64,000 nucleotides of DNA from Pseudomonadaceae bacterium (GCA_024743175.1 JANSXA010000002.1:558001-622000), one strand, 5' to 3'; positions 17,539-26,789 are shown, counted from the first letter of the stretch. Numbers and translations are program-made. Notes: generated from the sequence alone by a model not told the origin.

Positions 17539-19614
17539 CTAATCCGCTAGTTGCGCGAGCAGCATCTCCTGAGCAGCACGACGATTCTGCTTTGATTTTT
17601 TCTGCGTATACGAGCCATCAGCATTCAGATCCCAGCTTTGCGCATTGTCGTTCAGATAGTTTTCAATGGTCTCGCGAAACACACGGTCTTTGAGTTTTTT
17701 GTCTTCTATGGGGAAACAGGTTTCCACACGAGAGAAGAAATTTCGGCCCATCCAGTCGGCACTGGACAGGTAGACCAGCCTGTTGCCGCCGTTGTCGAAA
17801 CAGAAAACCCGCGTATGTTCCAGAAAACGTCCGATAATCGAACGCACCCTGATATTTTCCGAGACGCCCGGGATGCCAGGCCGCAGCGCACAAAGGCCCC
17901 GCACCAGCAGTTCTATTTTTACACCCGCCTGGGAGGCTTCATACAACGCCTGGATCACCTGAGGTTCTACCAACGAGTTCATTTTGGCGTAGATACCCGC
18001 AGGTTTACCCGCCTTGGCATTTTTGATTTCGGCGTGGATCAGTTCGATCATTCTTGAGTGCAGGGTGAACGGCGCCTGCAGAATTTTTTTCAGTTTGCCC
18101 GCCTTACCCATCGCAGTCAGCTGCGCAAAGACCTTCTGTACGTCTTCACCCAGTTCAGCATCGCAGGAGAACAGGCCGTAGTCTGTGTACAGTCGCGTTG
18201 TGCGGATATGGTAGTTACCGGTGCCCAGGTGCACATAACGCATCAGCGATTTACCTTCGCGACGGATCACCATACACATCTTCGCGTGGGTCTTGTGCCC
18301 AACCACACCATAAACAACCTGCGCGCCAACCGACTGCAGCTTGTTAGCCAGTTCGATGTTGGCTTCCTCGTCAAACCGTGCGCGCAGTTCAATCACAACC
18401 AGCACTTCTTTACCACGGGTTGCGGCATCCACCAGGGCTTCAACAACTGCCGAATCGGTACCTGTGCGATACAACGTTTGACGGATAGACAGCACTTTCG
18501 GATCGCGCGCGGCCTGGCGCAGAAAGTCTACAAACGGAGCAAACGACTCAAACGGATGGTGCAGCAATATCTCACCCGCTCGAATCGCGTCAAACATGGC
18601 ATCTGCATTGCGGATACGATCGGGAATAGACGGAGTAAAACCAGGGTATTTCAGATCAGGCCGGTCTACCAGATCAGGCAACGCAGCCAGCCGCATGAGG
18701 TTAACCGGTCCCTCACATCGATAAACCAGATCACGATCAAGATTAAACTGTGCCGCGAGAAAAGCGGTCAGCTCCTCCGGGCAGTGTTCTGACACTTCCA
18801 GACGCACGGCATCACCATATCGGCGTGAAGACAGCTCACCCTCAAGTGCGCGCAGCAGGTCGTCAATTTCTTCTTCATCAACAAACAGATCGCTGTTGCG
18901 GGTGACCCTGAATGCATAACATCCTGTTGCACGCATGCCTGGGAACAGCTGCGAGATGTGCGCATCCACGATAGACGACAACAGTACAAATTCGTTGCCG
19001 GAGGTGGCTGATGCTTCGTCAAGCCGCACAATTCGCGGCAGGGACCTTGGCGCCTGGACAATCGCTTTGCCGCTGTTACGCCCGAAGGCATCTTTGCCTT
19101 CCAGCGTGACAATAAACGCAAGGCTCTTGTTCAGCGGTTCCGGGAAAGGGTGCGAAGGATCCAATCCTACCGGAGAAATGATTGGCGCCAGCTCCCGTGA
19201 AAAATAGCGTTTCAGCCAGGCCTGCTGTTTAGAATTCCAGTCATCCCGCTTGAGAATGCGGATACCCTGCATGTCCAGCTTCGGCAGCAGCACGTCATTG
19301 AGCACCGCATACTGATGGCTGAGCAGTTCCTCCACCACCGGGCCGATCAGTCGCAGCTGGTCAGCGGCAGAGAGGTTGTCTGGCCCACGCTGGGTGCTGC
19401 CATAAGCTTCCTGCTGCTTCAGTCCCGCAATGCGGATTTCAAAAAACTCGTCAAGCACGGTACTTGCAATACAGACAAAACGTAAACGTTCCAGCAGCGG
19501 TACGCTTTCATCTTCAGCCTGCGCCACTACCCGACGCATGAATTCGAGCTGGGACAGTTCGCGGTTGATATACAGATCTGGATTGGTGAGGTTTACGGTA
19601 TTCACTGTGTTCAC
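17539..19614 (-). CDS. ppk1: polyphosphate kinase 1
   Basis: 691 residues, normal length for PPK1. The N-terminal domain has YINRELSQLEFMRRV; the head domain includes HPFPEPLNKSLAF; the catalytic core shows DPKVLSIRQTLYRTG, GHKTHAKM with H443 as the likely autophosphorylated His, RYVHLGTGNYH, and LVRGLCALRPGIPG. It makes polyphosphate from ATP. The gene starts about 108 bases from the divergent cmoA and its 3' end faces ppx. No truncation or missing motif was seen. Confidence 0.95.
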   Translation of the reverse strand: MNTVNTVNLTNPDLYINRELSQLEFMRRVVAQAEDESVPLLERLRFVCIASTVLDEFFEIRIAGLKQQEAYGSTQRGPDNLSAADQLRLIGPVVEELLSHQYAVLNDVLLPKLDMQGIRILKRDDWNSKQQAWLKRYFSRELAPIISPVGLDPSHPFPEPLNKSLAFIVTLEGKDAFGRNSGKAIVQAPRSLPRIVRLDEASATSGNEFVLLSSIVDAHISQLFPGMRATGCYAFRVTRNSDLFVDEEEIDDLLRALEGELSSRRYGDAVRLEVSEHCPEELTAFLAAQFNLDRDLVYRCEGPVNLMRLAALPDLVDRPDLKYPGFTPSIPDRIRNADAMFDAIRAGEILLHHPFESFAPFVDFLRQAARDPKVLSIRQTLYRTGTDSAVVEALVDAATRGKEVLVVIELRARFDEEANIELANKLQSVGAQVVYGVVGHKTHAKMCMVIRREGKSLMRYVHLGTGNYHIRTTRLYTDYGLFSCDAELGEDVQKVFAQLTAMGKAGKLKKILQAPFTLHSRMIELIHAEIKNAKAGKPAGIYAKMNSLVEPQVIQALYEASQAGVKIELLVRGLCALRPGIPGVSENIRVRSIIGRFLEHTRVFCFDNGGNRLVYLSSADWMGRNFFSRVETCFPIEDKKLKDRVFRETIENYLNDNAQSWDLNADGSYTQKKSKQNRRAAQEMLLAQLAD

Positions 19615-19722
19615 TATTTTGCTTCAGACAAATGTTAGCATGCGCGCCAGAACAATTTGTGACAGGTGCATGACAGCGGTATCGAGCCGATCATTTTGCG
19701 CCTGCGACTTAAGGACTACTGC

Positions 19723-20433
19723 GTGCGTGATGAAGTGTTCCGCCATAACCAGGCACAAATCGTTGATTTTGCATTTACCGAAGAGGTGACTGCAGTATTT
19801 CCAGACATGATCCGTCGCTCGGTGATGGGTTACGAAACCATGGTGCCCGTGACCGGACTCGCAGCTGCCCGCCACCTGGGTAAGAGTGGCCTGGCATTTG
19901 ATCTTGGCTGCTCGCTGGGCGCCACTACCCTTGCCATTCTGCAACAGAATAGAAGTGCTGACATTCACATCTGCGGCATCGACAGCTCCGCGCCGATGAT
20001 CGAAGGCGCAAAACAGGCGATTACCGACCCCAGAGCTGAGTTTCGCCTGCAGGACATCCGCGATACCGACGTCAGCGGCGCAGACGTTGTGGTCCTGAAT
20101 CTGGTGCTGCAGTTCCTTGAACCCACCGAAAGGCTACCTCTGTTACGCAGCCTGCAAACACAGATGCAGAAAACCGGTCTGTTGATTGTCTCAGAAAAAG
20201 TTTGCCATTCTGACCCCGAAGAACACGCTTACTACGACGAGCTGCACCTTGCCTGGAAAAAGGCCAACGGCTACTCAGAACTGGAGGTGGCGCAGAAAAG
20301 ATCCGCTCTGGAAAACGTCATGCAGATTGATACTGAAGCAGCTCACGAGGAACGCTTTCGCGAAGCCGGGTTTACCCGGGTACGACAGTGGTATCGCTGC
20401 ATGAACTGGGCGTCGTTTCTTGTCCAGCCTTGA
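19723..20433 (+). CDS. cmoA: carboxy-S-adenosyl-L-methionine synthase CmoA
   Basis: 236 residues, close to the E. coli protein. FPDMIRRSVMGYETM, FDLGCSLGATTLAIL (SAM pocket), VVLNLVLQFLEP and ANGYSELEVAQKRSALENVM match CmoA throughout. It makes carboxy-SAM from SAM and prephenate, used by CmoB to modify U34 of certain tRNAs. The frame is open from a GTG at 19666, but the GTG at 19723 is preferred: AAGGA lies 7 bases ahead and the protein then starts at RDEVF, where CmoA homologues start. cmoB follows after 19 bases. Confidence 0.9.
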   Translation: MRDEVFRHNQAQIVDFAFTEEVTAVFPDMIRRSVMGYETMVPVTGLAAARHLGKSGLAFDLGCSLGATTLAILQQNRSADIHICGIDSSAPMIEGAKQAITDPRAEFRLQDIRDTDVSGADVVVLNLVLQFLEPTERLPLLRSLQTQMQKTGLLIVSEKVCHSDPEEHAYYDELHLAWKKANGYSELEVAQKRSALENVMQIDTEAAHEERFREAGFTRVRQWYRCMNWASFLVQP

Positions 20434-20452
20434 TTCAGCGACGAATCAGATA

Positions 20453-21388
20453 ATGGATATTTTGCACAATCTACGTGAAAACCTTCCCGCAGATCTACCT
20501 GACTGGCCCCTGAAACGAGCACTTGCCCGCTTCAGCCGCGATCACCATGGTGATTTTGACAAGTGGTCAAACGCACTGGAAAACCTGCCGGACCTGCTTA
20601 ATCGGGAAGTGGATCTGCACGACGCAGTAAGCGTTGAAGGCGATGTGGATACTCAGAAACTAACCGATGCGCTAAAGCTGTTTCATCCCTGGCGCAAAGG
20701 ACCTTTCTCGATTGCAGAGGTTCTTATCGATACTGAGTGGCGCTCGGATTTTAAATGGCAACGCCTTGAAAATGCTCTGGGCGACTTGTCAGGACAGCGT
20801 ATTTTAGATATCGGCTGCGGCAACGGATATTTCGGCTGGCGCATGCTCGGGCGCGGCGCTCGCGAGGTTGTCGGTATCGACCCAACGCTGTTGTTCTGCA
20901 TGCAGCATCTGGCGATAGAAAAGTATGTACAGAAACCTGGTAACTGGGTGTTGCCGCTTGGCATCGAAGAAATTCCAAACACAACCCAATTCGACTGGGT
21001 ACTGAGCATGGGTGTGATTTATCACCGCCGTGATCCCCAGGCCCACATTGAACAGCTCGCTGCACTTACTCGATCCGGCGGCCATAGCATTGTCGAATCC
21101 ATTGTGGTTGAAGGGTCGGAATCTCTGATACCACCCGGTCGATATGCGCGCATGCGTAACGTCTGGTGCGTACCGAGTATCGACGACTTATGTAAGTGGC
21201 TGCAGCGGGCAGGCTTTACAGATGTCCGGGTTCTGGATGTCAGCGTGACGACCATGGAAGAACAGCGCTCTACTCAATGGATGTCTTTCGATTCCCTCAT
21301 CGACACTCTAGATCCGCAAAACCCGCAGCGCACTATCGAAGGGCATCCAGCACCTGTCCGGGCAATCGTAGTTGGTGAGAAGCCTTGA
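20453..21388 (+). CDS. cmoB: tRNA U34 carboxymethyltransferase CmoB
   Basis: 311 residues, with long matches to CmoB: WRKGPFSIAEVLIDTEWRSD, ILDIGCGNGYFGWRMLG (SAM-type pocket), VGIDPTLLFCMQH, SMGVIYHRRDPQAH and TTMEEQRSTQWM. It transfers the carboxymethyl group from carboxy-SAM to 5-hydroxyuridine at position 34 of tRNA, completing cmo5U. The ATG at 20453 is chosen; an in-frame TTG at 20420 would overlap the end of cmoA. The two genes form an obvious operon. Confidence 0.93.
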   Translation: MDILHNLRENLPADLPDWPLKRALARFSRDHHGDFDKWSNALENLPDLLNREVDLHDAVSVEGDVDTQKLTDALKLFHPWRKGPFSIAEVLIDTEWRSDFKWQRLENALGDLSGQRILDIGCGNGYFGWRMLGRGAREVVGIDPTLLFCMQHLAIEKYVQKPGNWVLPLGIEEIPNTTQFDWVLSMGVIYHRRDPQAHIEQLAALTRSGGHSIVESIVVEGSESLIPPGRYARMRNVWCVPSIDDLCKWLQRAGFTDVRVLDVSVTTMEEQRSTQWMSFDSLIDTLDPQNPQRTIEGHPAPVRAIVVGEKP

Positions 21389-21418
21389 CCCGGAACCAGA
21401 GATTTCCAAGTCGCTGCA

Positions 21419-21892
21419 TTAATCCCGATACTGAGCGGCGGAAATGAATTCACCAAACGCCTCACACCAGATAACTACTGTGTTAAATCGCGTCAGGTCT
21501 ACACCTTCAGCCAGCTCTAAAATAAACCCGTCAAAAGTTTTCACATCGCCAACGAGTTGAGCCTCATTTTTTCTCTGCAGAAACTCATTTTCATGTTCGA
21601 CAAAGCCGTCAACCAGGTACGCTTTGTAATCAGGACCAGGGGCAAGGCGTCCCTCATGCACAATTTGCGAGTCTGTGAGGCTCACCTCTCCTTCTCCCCA
21701 ATGCAGAAAATCACTGCCTCTGAGCTCCCGGGTGAATTCAGCTTTGAACAACGCACCCTGAGCTTGCGCGCTCAGCATTGCAGATGGCGGTGTTGGGGGA
21801 GCGGTAAGTACAGGCAGAAAGTAGGTGCCCAATGCAAACCCGATCGCAAGTACAACGCCATGGGAGATCACTAACACTATAAATCGAGCCAT
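21419..21892 (-). CDS. DM13 domain protein, membrane-anchored
   Basis: 157 residues: an N-terminal membrane helix (MARFIVLVISHGVVLAIGFA) and a DM13-like beta domain (FKAEFTRELRGSDFLHWGEG, GPDYKAYLVDGF, LVGDVKTFDGF, TVVIWCEAFGEFISAAQY). The Cys-Glu near the end sits where DM13 domains keep a conserved Cys. DM13 has been proposed to act in redox or electron transfer outside the cytoplasm; this is not proven. The ATG at 21892 is preferred over an upstream start at 21940 because GAGG precedes it by four bases. Confidence 0.72.
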   Translation of the reverse strand: MARFIVLVISHGVVLAIGFALGTYFLPVLTAPPTPPSAMLSAQAQGALFKAEFTRELRGSDFLHWGEGEVSLTDSQIVHEGRLAPGPDYKAYLVDGFVEHENEFLQRKNEAQLVGDVKTFDGFILELAEGVDLTRFNTVVIWCEAFGEFISAAQYRD

Positions 21893-21990
21893 TTTTCCTC
21901 TTACACCACTCAGACCCTGCAAACAGGACACACTATGCATCTGATGCCAGAAGCGTTAGCGTACTCACATCAGTACTCAAGTTCACAATT

Positions 21991-22362
21991 ATGTTTGGCA
22001 TCATTCCATTTAACTTCAGATTCCGCGGCAAGGTGCGTCGTATCCTGGATATCTATTACTGTTTCATAGAGGAAGGCAACGTCGCCCTGCACCCTACCCA
22101 GATTGCACGCAAAACCGGCATCAGTTTTGCTGAAGTTGCGCGACGCCTGGACGCGACGCCAGAATTGTTCGTGAAACTGCCAAAACGCGACGGCATCACC
22201 CGCTACCGTATCACCACCAGCGCATCAACCCGCACCGAAGAAGAAACCGAGAAGCTGCTGAACAAATATGCCCAGCGTGAATCCTGGCTGTTTTATGCTT
22301 TTGGTCTGATGGTGCTCGCCATGCTGGTCATCATTGTGCTGACCATCATCCCCAACGTCTGA
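21991..22362 (+). CDS. small protein with helix-turn-helix-like N-terminus and C-terminal membrane anchor
   Basis: I do not recognise the family. The 123-residue protein has a basic start (FNFRFRGKVRRILDIYY), a central stretch HPTQIARKTGISFAEVARRL that reads like a helix-turn-helix followed by a short wing-like strand pair (FVKLPKRDGITRYRIT), a charged helix, and a single hydrophobic C-terminal helix (about residues 98-119). It would be tail-anchored with the DNA-binding-like part in the cytoplasm. It precedes an acyl-CoA dehydrogenase by 26 bases and is probably co-transcribed with it. Function unknown. Confidence 0.65.
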   Translation: MFGIIPFNFRFRGKVRRILDIYYCFIEEGNVALHPTQIARKTGISFAEVARRLDATPELFVKLPKRDGITRYRITTSASTRTEEETEKLLNKYAQRESWLFYAFGLMVLAMLVIIVLTIIPNV

Positions 22363-22388
22363 ACACCACCCTGCACGAAGGAATCAAT

Positions 22389-23498
22389 GTGCCTGAATCT
22401 CTAAACGCAGAACATCAGCAGCTGGCCGCCACCTGTGCGGAGTTCGCTCAGCAGGTGCTGTTATGCGCCAGCAGCGATAATCCTGCTGCCACTCGAGCAG
22501 ACGTACGTTCTGCAGCTAAAGCTGCAGGTCTGTTTGCCATGACGCAACCCGAATCCTTTGGTGGCACAGCAGCCGGGCAGCTGGCGCTGTGTGTTGCACG
22601 GGAGACGCTCGCAAGTTTTAACCCACCCTATATGGACGCCGTGTTTGGACCCAGTCCGGGGGTTTTAGCTCAGGTGGAAGAACCGCTGCGCAGTACCCAT
22701 CTGACGCCGTTACTGGCGGGAGAAAAACGGGGCAGCTTTGGTTTTACCGAAGCAGACGATGCACCCGCACCCACCAGCGGCGTGATTGAAGGCTCAAACC
22801 TGCGCGTCAACGGGCAGAAATCCTATGTGACCGGCGGCGCAGAGGCTGACTTCATCAATACTCTGGTGCACATCGAAGGACGCGGACCTTCCATGGTGGT
22901 GATCGATACAGCCTCCGAAGGGGTCATCATAGAGAAAAAATTTGTCTCCCTGGATGGCTCCCACCACGCAATCATCACATTCAAAGACGTCAGCGTGCCG
23001 GTGGCACACATCATCGGTGAAGCCGGCAAAGGCATGCCCCGAGCGATGCGGCAGATTGGCGATACCCGCCTGCTGTTTGCAGCGCAGGCCTGCGGTTACA
23101 TGATCTGGGTTGTCAACCTGCTAAACCAACACCTGCTCGCACCAGACAAGAGCGGCAACCCGAGAGGCAACCTGGACGTCATTCGACTGCGTTATGCTGA
23201 CCTGCGCATCAAAACTTACGCCGCGCGCAGCATGCTCTATCGAACGGCGCGTCTGGCAGATCAGGGCGAAAATATTGTCAACGAGGCTATGGCCTGCAAA
23301 GTTTTTGCAACTGAAGCGATTGGTGAACTTGTCGACACCGCTATCCAGCTTGTCGGTGGAAGCGCCCTGGTGGAGGATCATCCACTGGCAGTTCTCTACC
23401 GTCAGGTGCGCGCATGGCGATTGGCGGAAGGTGCCAGTGATGTTTTACGCTTAAACATTGGCAGAGGTATTCTGGAGCTCGGTAAAGGACGCCTGTAA
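22389..23498 (+). CDS. acyl-CoA dehydrogenase-like protein
   Basis: 369 residues with the acyl-CoA dehydrogenase plan: a shortened N-terminal helical part, GSFGFTEADDAPAPTSG and NGQKSYVTGGAEADF in the middle domain, and LVGGSALVEDHPLAVLYRQ with RLAEGASDVLRLNIGRGIL in the C-terminal FAD region. It is distinct from the gene at 12060 and belongs to a more divergent branch. The start is a GTG preceded by GAAGGA. It probably feeds electrons to ETF; substrate unknown. Confidence 0.82.
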   Translation: MPESLNAEHQQLAATCAEFAQQVLLCASSDNPAATRADVRSAAKAAGLFAMTQPESFGGTAAGQLALCVARETLASFNPPYMDAVFGPSPGVLAQVEEPLRSTHLTPLLAGEKRGSFGFTEADDAPAPTSGVIEGSNLRVNGQKSYVTGGAEADFINTLVHIEGRGPSMVVIDTASEGVIIEKKFVSLDGSHHAIITFKDVSVPVAHIIGEAGKGMPRAMRQIGDTRLLFAAQACGYMIWVVNLLNQHLLAPDKSGNPRGNLDVIRLRYADLRIKTYAARSMLYRTARLADQGENIVNEAMACKVFATEAIGELVDTAIQLVGGSALVEDHPLAVLYRQVRAWRLAEGASDVLRLNIGRGILELGKGRL

Positions 23499-23573
23499 GG
23501 TAAGGTACTCCAAGGAAATGCTTTTTAAGCAGACGTTGCCTGACAATTTTTTCTTCTTTGAGGATATCGGAAC

Positions 23574-23876
23574 ATGCGAACTTCTTTTCTGATAAGCATC
23601 CTGCTCCTGGCAGGTTGCACGTTTGTGCAACTCAGCGATGCTGGCGCAGGCGTTGCACAACTGGGCAGCGGTGACGTTGCAAACTGTGAATCAAAAGGCG
23701 TTGTCAGTACCCAGACCCGCGCTAAAGTGGTTGTCTCCCGCAGCGAGGAAGCCGTGCGCGAAGAACTCACGGTTATGGCGCGCAATGAGGCTGCAAAGCT
23801 GGGGGCCAATGCAATTGTACCGATCGCCAGACCCGAAGATGGGGCTCAGAGCTTTCGCGCCTTTCTGTGTAAATGA
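23574..23876 (+). CDS. DUF4156 family lipoprotein
   Basis: 100 residues. A lipoprotein signal with LLLAGC places the lipidated Cys at residue 15, and the rest matches the small DUF4156 domain: CESKGVVSTQTRAKV, ELTVMARNEAAKLGANAIVP and a final Cys near the end. Such proteins are outer-membrane or periplasmic lipoproteins of unknown function. It has its own leader of about 75 bases after the acyl-CoA dehydrogenase. Confidence 0.75.
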   Translation: MRTSFLISILLLAGCTFVQLSDAGAGVAQLGSGDVANCESKGVVSTQTRAKVVVSRSEEAVREELTVMARNEAAKLGANAIVPIARPEDGAQSFRAFLCK

Positions 23877-23908
23877 CCGAGCTATGTGATCGATCGAGCA
23901 GGTCTGAG

Positions 23909-24514
23909 TTACGGGCCTTCATCACTTTTGAAGCCATGCTGTTCGCGGGTCATCTCACGGCTGGCCGGTGACTTGCGCACCATGACATAGACCGCGCCAA
24001 CGCCACCGTGGCGGCGAGTGGCCGAGCTGAAGGCAATCACTTCGGGATGGTGCTGGAGCCAATGGTTCACGTAGCTTTTTAATCTGCCCGGTGTCTTACT
24101 CAGCTCGCCTTTGCCTGGCGAAATCAGCAGATTGCGCCAGTCTTTGGCCTGCGCCAGGCGTAAGAAGTTAAACACCAGCGTGCGCGCTTCTTTAACCGTT
24201 TTTCGGTGCAGATCAAGTTGACCCTGATGCTCATAGCCACCGCGTTTGAGACGATCAAAGACCGCGTTCTGCACACCTACCTGCTTCCATTGCAGCACAG
24301 CCTGGGGATCAACGGGTTCAACATCCGCAAGCGTCAGAAAATTGGGATCGGCGAGATCACTGTTCAAGCCTAAGGCAGCCTCGCGTCGTTGCAGCTGGGC
24401 AGGTGTCACCTGGGGGTCAGGCTTTAATGTCTGCACACGCCCTTTTTCAATACGCTCAACGTCAGACATCGCCTGGGCAAACAGATCATTGTCATCATCA
24501 GCATCGTCGTCCAC
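23909..24514 (-). CDS. Smr domain endonuclease-like protein
   Basis: 201 residues. An acidic, probably disordered start (MDDDADDDNDLF) and a linker precede an Smr domain of about 80 residues: LDLHRKTVKEARTLVFNFL, a LLISPGKGELS glycine-rich loop and the HHPEVIAFSSATRRHGGVGAVYV ending. Stand-alone Smr proteins of the SmrA/YdaL type are nicking endonucleases related to the MutS2 C-terminus, and more recent work links Smr domains to cutting mRNA at stalled ribosomes. Which role applies here is unknown. Confidence 0.85.
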   Translation of the reverse strand: MDDDADDDNDLFAQAMSDVERIEKGRVQTLKPDPQVTPAQLQRREAALGLNSDLADPNFLTLADVEPVDPQAVLQWKQVGVQNAVFDRLKRGGYEHQGQLDLHRKTVKEARTLVFNFLRLAQAKDWRNLLISPGKGELSKTPGRLKSYVNHWLQHHPEVIAFSSATRRHGGVGAVYVMVRKSPASREMTREQHGFKSDEGP

Positions 24515-24539
24515 AGCAACCTACCTTCAGCGTCTGATT

Positions 24540-25325
24540 TTAAGTGTCGATGTCCGTTTCCAACGGGACGCGGATACTTGGGAACTCAGCGGAGCGGGTG
24601 CCGGGAATCGGCAGGTTTTCCTGCCGATGATAAGTAAACACGGGAGACAATTTCACGTGGTTCAGATTGTTACGACCGGCCGCATGAAACAATCGACAGT
24701 GAAACAACAGAACATCTCCCGGAGCGAGAACCACACTCTGAGCGGCTTCAATCAATGCCGCATTTTCAGGTATCTCAGGTCGCAGGAACAGTGCACGATC
24801 AAGCCTGCCACGATCGAAGGACATGGTGTGCGTACCTGGAATAACCTGCAGCGCACCGTTTTCCTGAGTCTCATCACCCAGGGCAAACCAGGCGGAAATC
24901 AGTTCAGGTCGATCAAATGACCAGTAGCGGATGTCCTGATGCCACAAAGTAGCACTGCTGTAGCCCGGGTGTTTGGTCATGACGCAGTTGTGGTGGCATT
25001 GGGACAGCATGGCAGGCCCTGCCAGCAGTTTGTTAAGCTCTACAGCCACCGCCGGATGACAGGCCAGCTCGCGGAACCGTGCGTGTCGCGCATAAGCGTG
25101 TAACAGGCGTCGTGGGGTACGGCCGCCCTCATCATCCAGACTGGCTGGCGCACCGGGGTAGCCTACCTGCGCTTCGAACTCAGCAGGCCCAACCAGTGGG
25201 TTAAGTGATTCAAGCACCAGCTGAGTAACCGCTTCAACCAGAGTCTTATCGATGACATCATGCAGGACCACAAAGCCCTGGCGCGCAAAGGCGGCAGGGC
25301 CGTATTCAAGATTGTGGGATTCCAT
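24540..25325 (-). CDS. phytanoyl-CoA dioxygenase family protein
   Basis: 261 residues of the PhyH-type 2-oxoglutarate/Fe(II) oxygenase fold. The iron-binding HxD is in TLWHQDIRYW, the distal His in HCRLFHAAGRN, and the Arg that binds 2-oxoglutarate is likely nearby. Characteristic segments are FARQGFVVLHDVID and NGALQVIPGTH. Substrate is unknown; members hydroxylate acyl-CoAs, ectoine-like compounds and many secondary metabolites. The ATG at 25325 is used, with an in-frame GTG nine bases upstream. It follows the aldehyde dehydrogenase gene closely on the same strand, so the pair may be co-transcribed. Confidence 0.83.
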   Translation of the reverse strand: MESHNLEYGPAAFARQGFVVLHDVIDKTLVEAVTQLVLESLNPLVGPAEFEAQVGYPGAPASLDDEGGRTPRRLLHAYARHARFRELACHPAVAVELNKLLAGPAMLSQCHHNCVMTKHPGYSSATLWHQDIRYWSFDRPELISAWFALGDETQENGALQVIPGTHTMSFDRGRLDRALFLRPEIPENAALIEAAQSVVLAPGDVLLFHCRLFHAAGRNNLNHVKLSPVFTYHRQENLPIPGTRSAEFPSIRVPLETDIDT

Positions 25326-25355
25326 ACTGCTCACCCGCTGTTAATCTTCTGTGTT

Positions 25356-26789
25356 TCAGCGCATCTGCTGACGAATAGTCTTCAACAGTTTTTCACCATA
25401 CGGTGGTCGCAGGCCGGCAAATTCAGCAACGTTCACCTTGGTCTGTTTAAATATCGATTTGGCATGGCTGAAGGTTTTGAAGCCGTCAAAGCCATGGTAG
25501 GACCCCATGCCGGAGGGGCCCACCCCACCAAACGGCAGGTCTTCCTGGGCAACATGCATAATCACGTCGTTCACCGTCACGCCACCGGAGGTTGTGCGGG
25601 TCAGCACTTCACGCTCTTCGCTGTCATCATCGCCAAAGTAGTACAGACCCAGGGGTCGAGGGTGATGATTGATATACGAAATGGTGCTGTCCACGGAGTC
25701 ATAAGATTTGATCGGCATGAGCGGACCAAAAATCTCTTCGTTCATGACATCCAGCGATTCGTCAGGATCAATGATCAGAGTTGGCGGTATCTTATGATGC
25801 GGTTGCTGACGGAAATCCTCACCGGCCGGGTTGATTTCAACAATTTCCGCACCTTGCTCCCTGGCCTGGTCAATATAGCCGTTTAAACGATCAAAATGCC
25901 GCTCGTTCACAACCGAGGTATAGTCCGGATTATCCAGCAGCGTGGGAAACATTTTCGCCACCGCTTTCTCGCTTGCGGCAACAAAGTCGCGCATCCGCTC
26001 AGTCGGCACAAACACATAGTCTGGTGCCAGACAAATCTGCCCCGCATTAAGCATTTTGCCTGCCATGATAGCGTCTGCAGTTTTATCCATATCTGCACTG
26101 CGGCTGACCACCACCGGAGACTTTCCGCCCAGCTCCAGGGTGACCGGCACGAGGTTTTCTGACGCCGCCCGCATAACATGCTTGGCTACGCTGGTGGCAC
26201 CAGTAAACAACAGGTGATCAAACGGCAAAGAAGAAAAATCAGCGCCGGTTTGAGGTCCGCCGTTGATCACACAGATTTCTTCTTCAGCAAATTCCGAGGC
26301 AAAAGCCTGCGCCATGACTTCTGAGGTTGCGGGTGTGTACTCACTCGGCTTGATCATGCAGCGGTTGCCTGCACTCAGAATACCTGCCAACGGCGTGAAG
26401 GTCAGATTAACCGGAAAGTTCCAGGGGCTGATCACGCCGACCACCCCCAGGGGTTGGTACTCTATGAGCGCTTTTGCGCCCAGCAGATTAAGCGGGAAGG
26501 GTCCGGCTTTGCGCTTTTCAGGCTGGCTCCACTTCGCAACGTGGGCAATGGCGTGCTTCAGTGGTCCGACAGAACTTGCGATATCGGTAAAAAGCGACTG
26601 ATGCTCGCTGCGATGGCCAAAGTCTGCGGACATGGCTTCAACAAATTGCGTCTCGTAATTCTTCAGCACCGCGATGGCGCGCTGTAGCCGATCAATTCGA
26701 GTCGCTTGGCTGACGACACCTTCTGCCAGATACGCCTCGCGTTGGCGCTCGAGTAGATTTCTCATCTCGCTTTGACTGGTTTCCTGCAT
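25356..26789 (-). CDS. aldehyde dehydrogenase (coniferyl aldehyde dehydrogenase-like)
   Basis: 477 residues. Typical motifs are GVVGVISPWNFPVNL, LLFTGATSVAKHVM, VTLELGGKSPVVV (general base Glu), NAGQICLAPDYVFVP with the catalytic Cys, and EEIFGPLMPI. The short length and LERQREAYLAEG start match the coniferyl aldehyde dehydrogenase subfamily that oxidises aromatic and medium-chain aldehydes with NAD(P)+. The ATG at 26789 is preferred to the frame start at 26849 because AAGGA lies 8 bases ahead. It is divergent from the sensor kinase gene. Confidence 0.88.
   Translation of the reverse strand: MQETSQSEMRNLLERQREAYLAEGVVSQATRIDRLQRAIAVLKNYETQFVEAMSADFGHRSEHQSLFTDIASSVGPLKHAIAHVAKWSQPEKRKAGPFPLNLLGAKALIEYQPLGVVGVISPWNFPVNLTFTPLAGILSAGNRCMIKPSEYTPATSEVMAQAFASEFAEEEICVINGGPQTGADFSSLPFDHLLFTGATSVAKHVMRAASENLVPVTLELGGKSPVVVSRSADMDKTADAIMAGKMLNAGQICLAPDYVFVPTERMRDFVAASEKAVAKMFPTLLDNPDYTSVVNERHFDRLNGYIDQAREQGAEIVEINPAGEDFRQQPHHKIPPTLIIDPDESLDVMNEEIFGPLMPIKSYDSVDSTISYINHHPRPLGLYYFGDDDSEEREVLTRTTSGGVTVNDVIMHVAQEDLPFGGVGPSGMGSYHGFDGFKTFSHAKSIFKQTKVNVAEFAGLRPPYGEKLLKTIRQQMR

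Noticed and set aside
18058-18792. 244-codon plus-strand frame inside ppk1
   Set aside because: Lies fully antisense to ppk1 catalytic motifs and lacks a ribosome binding site or domain pattern.
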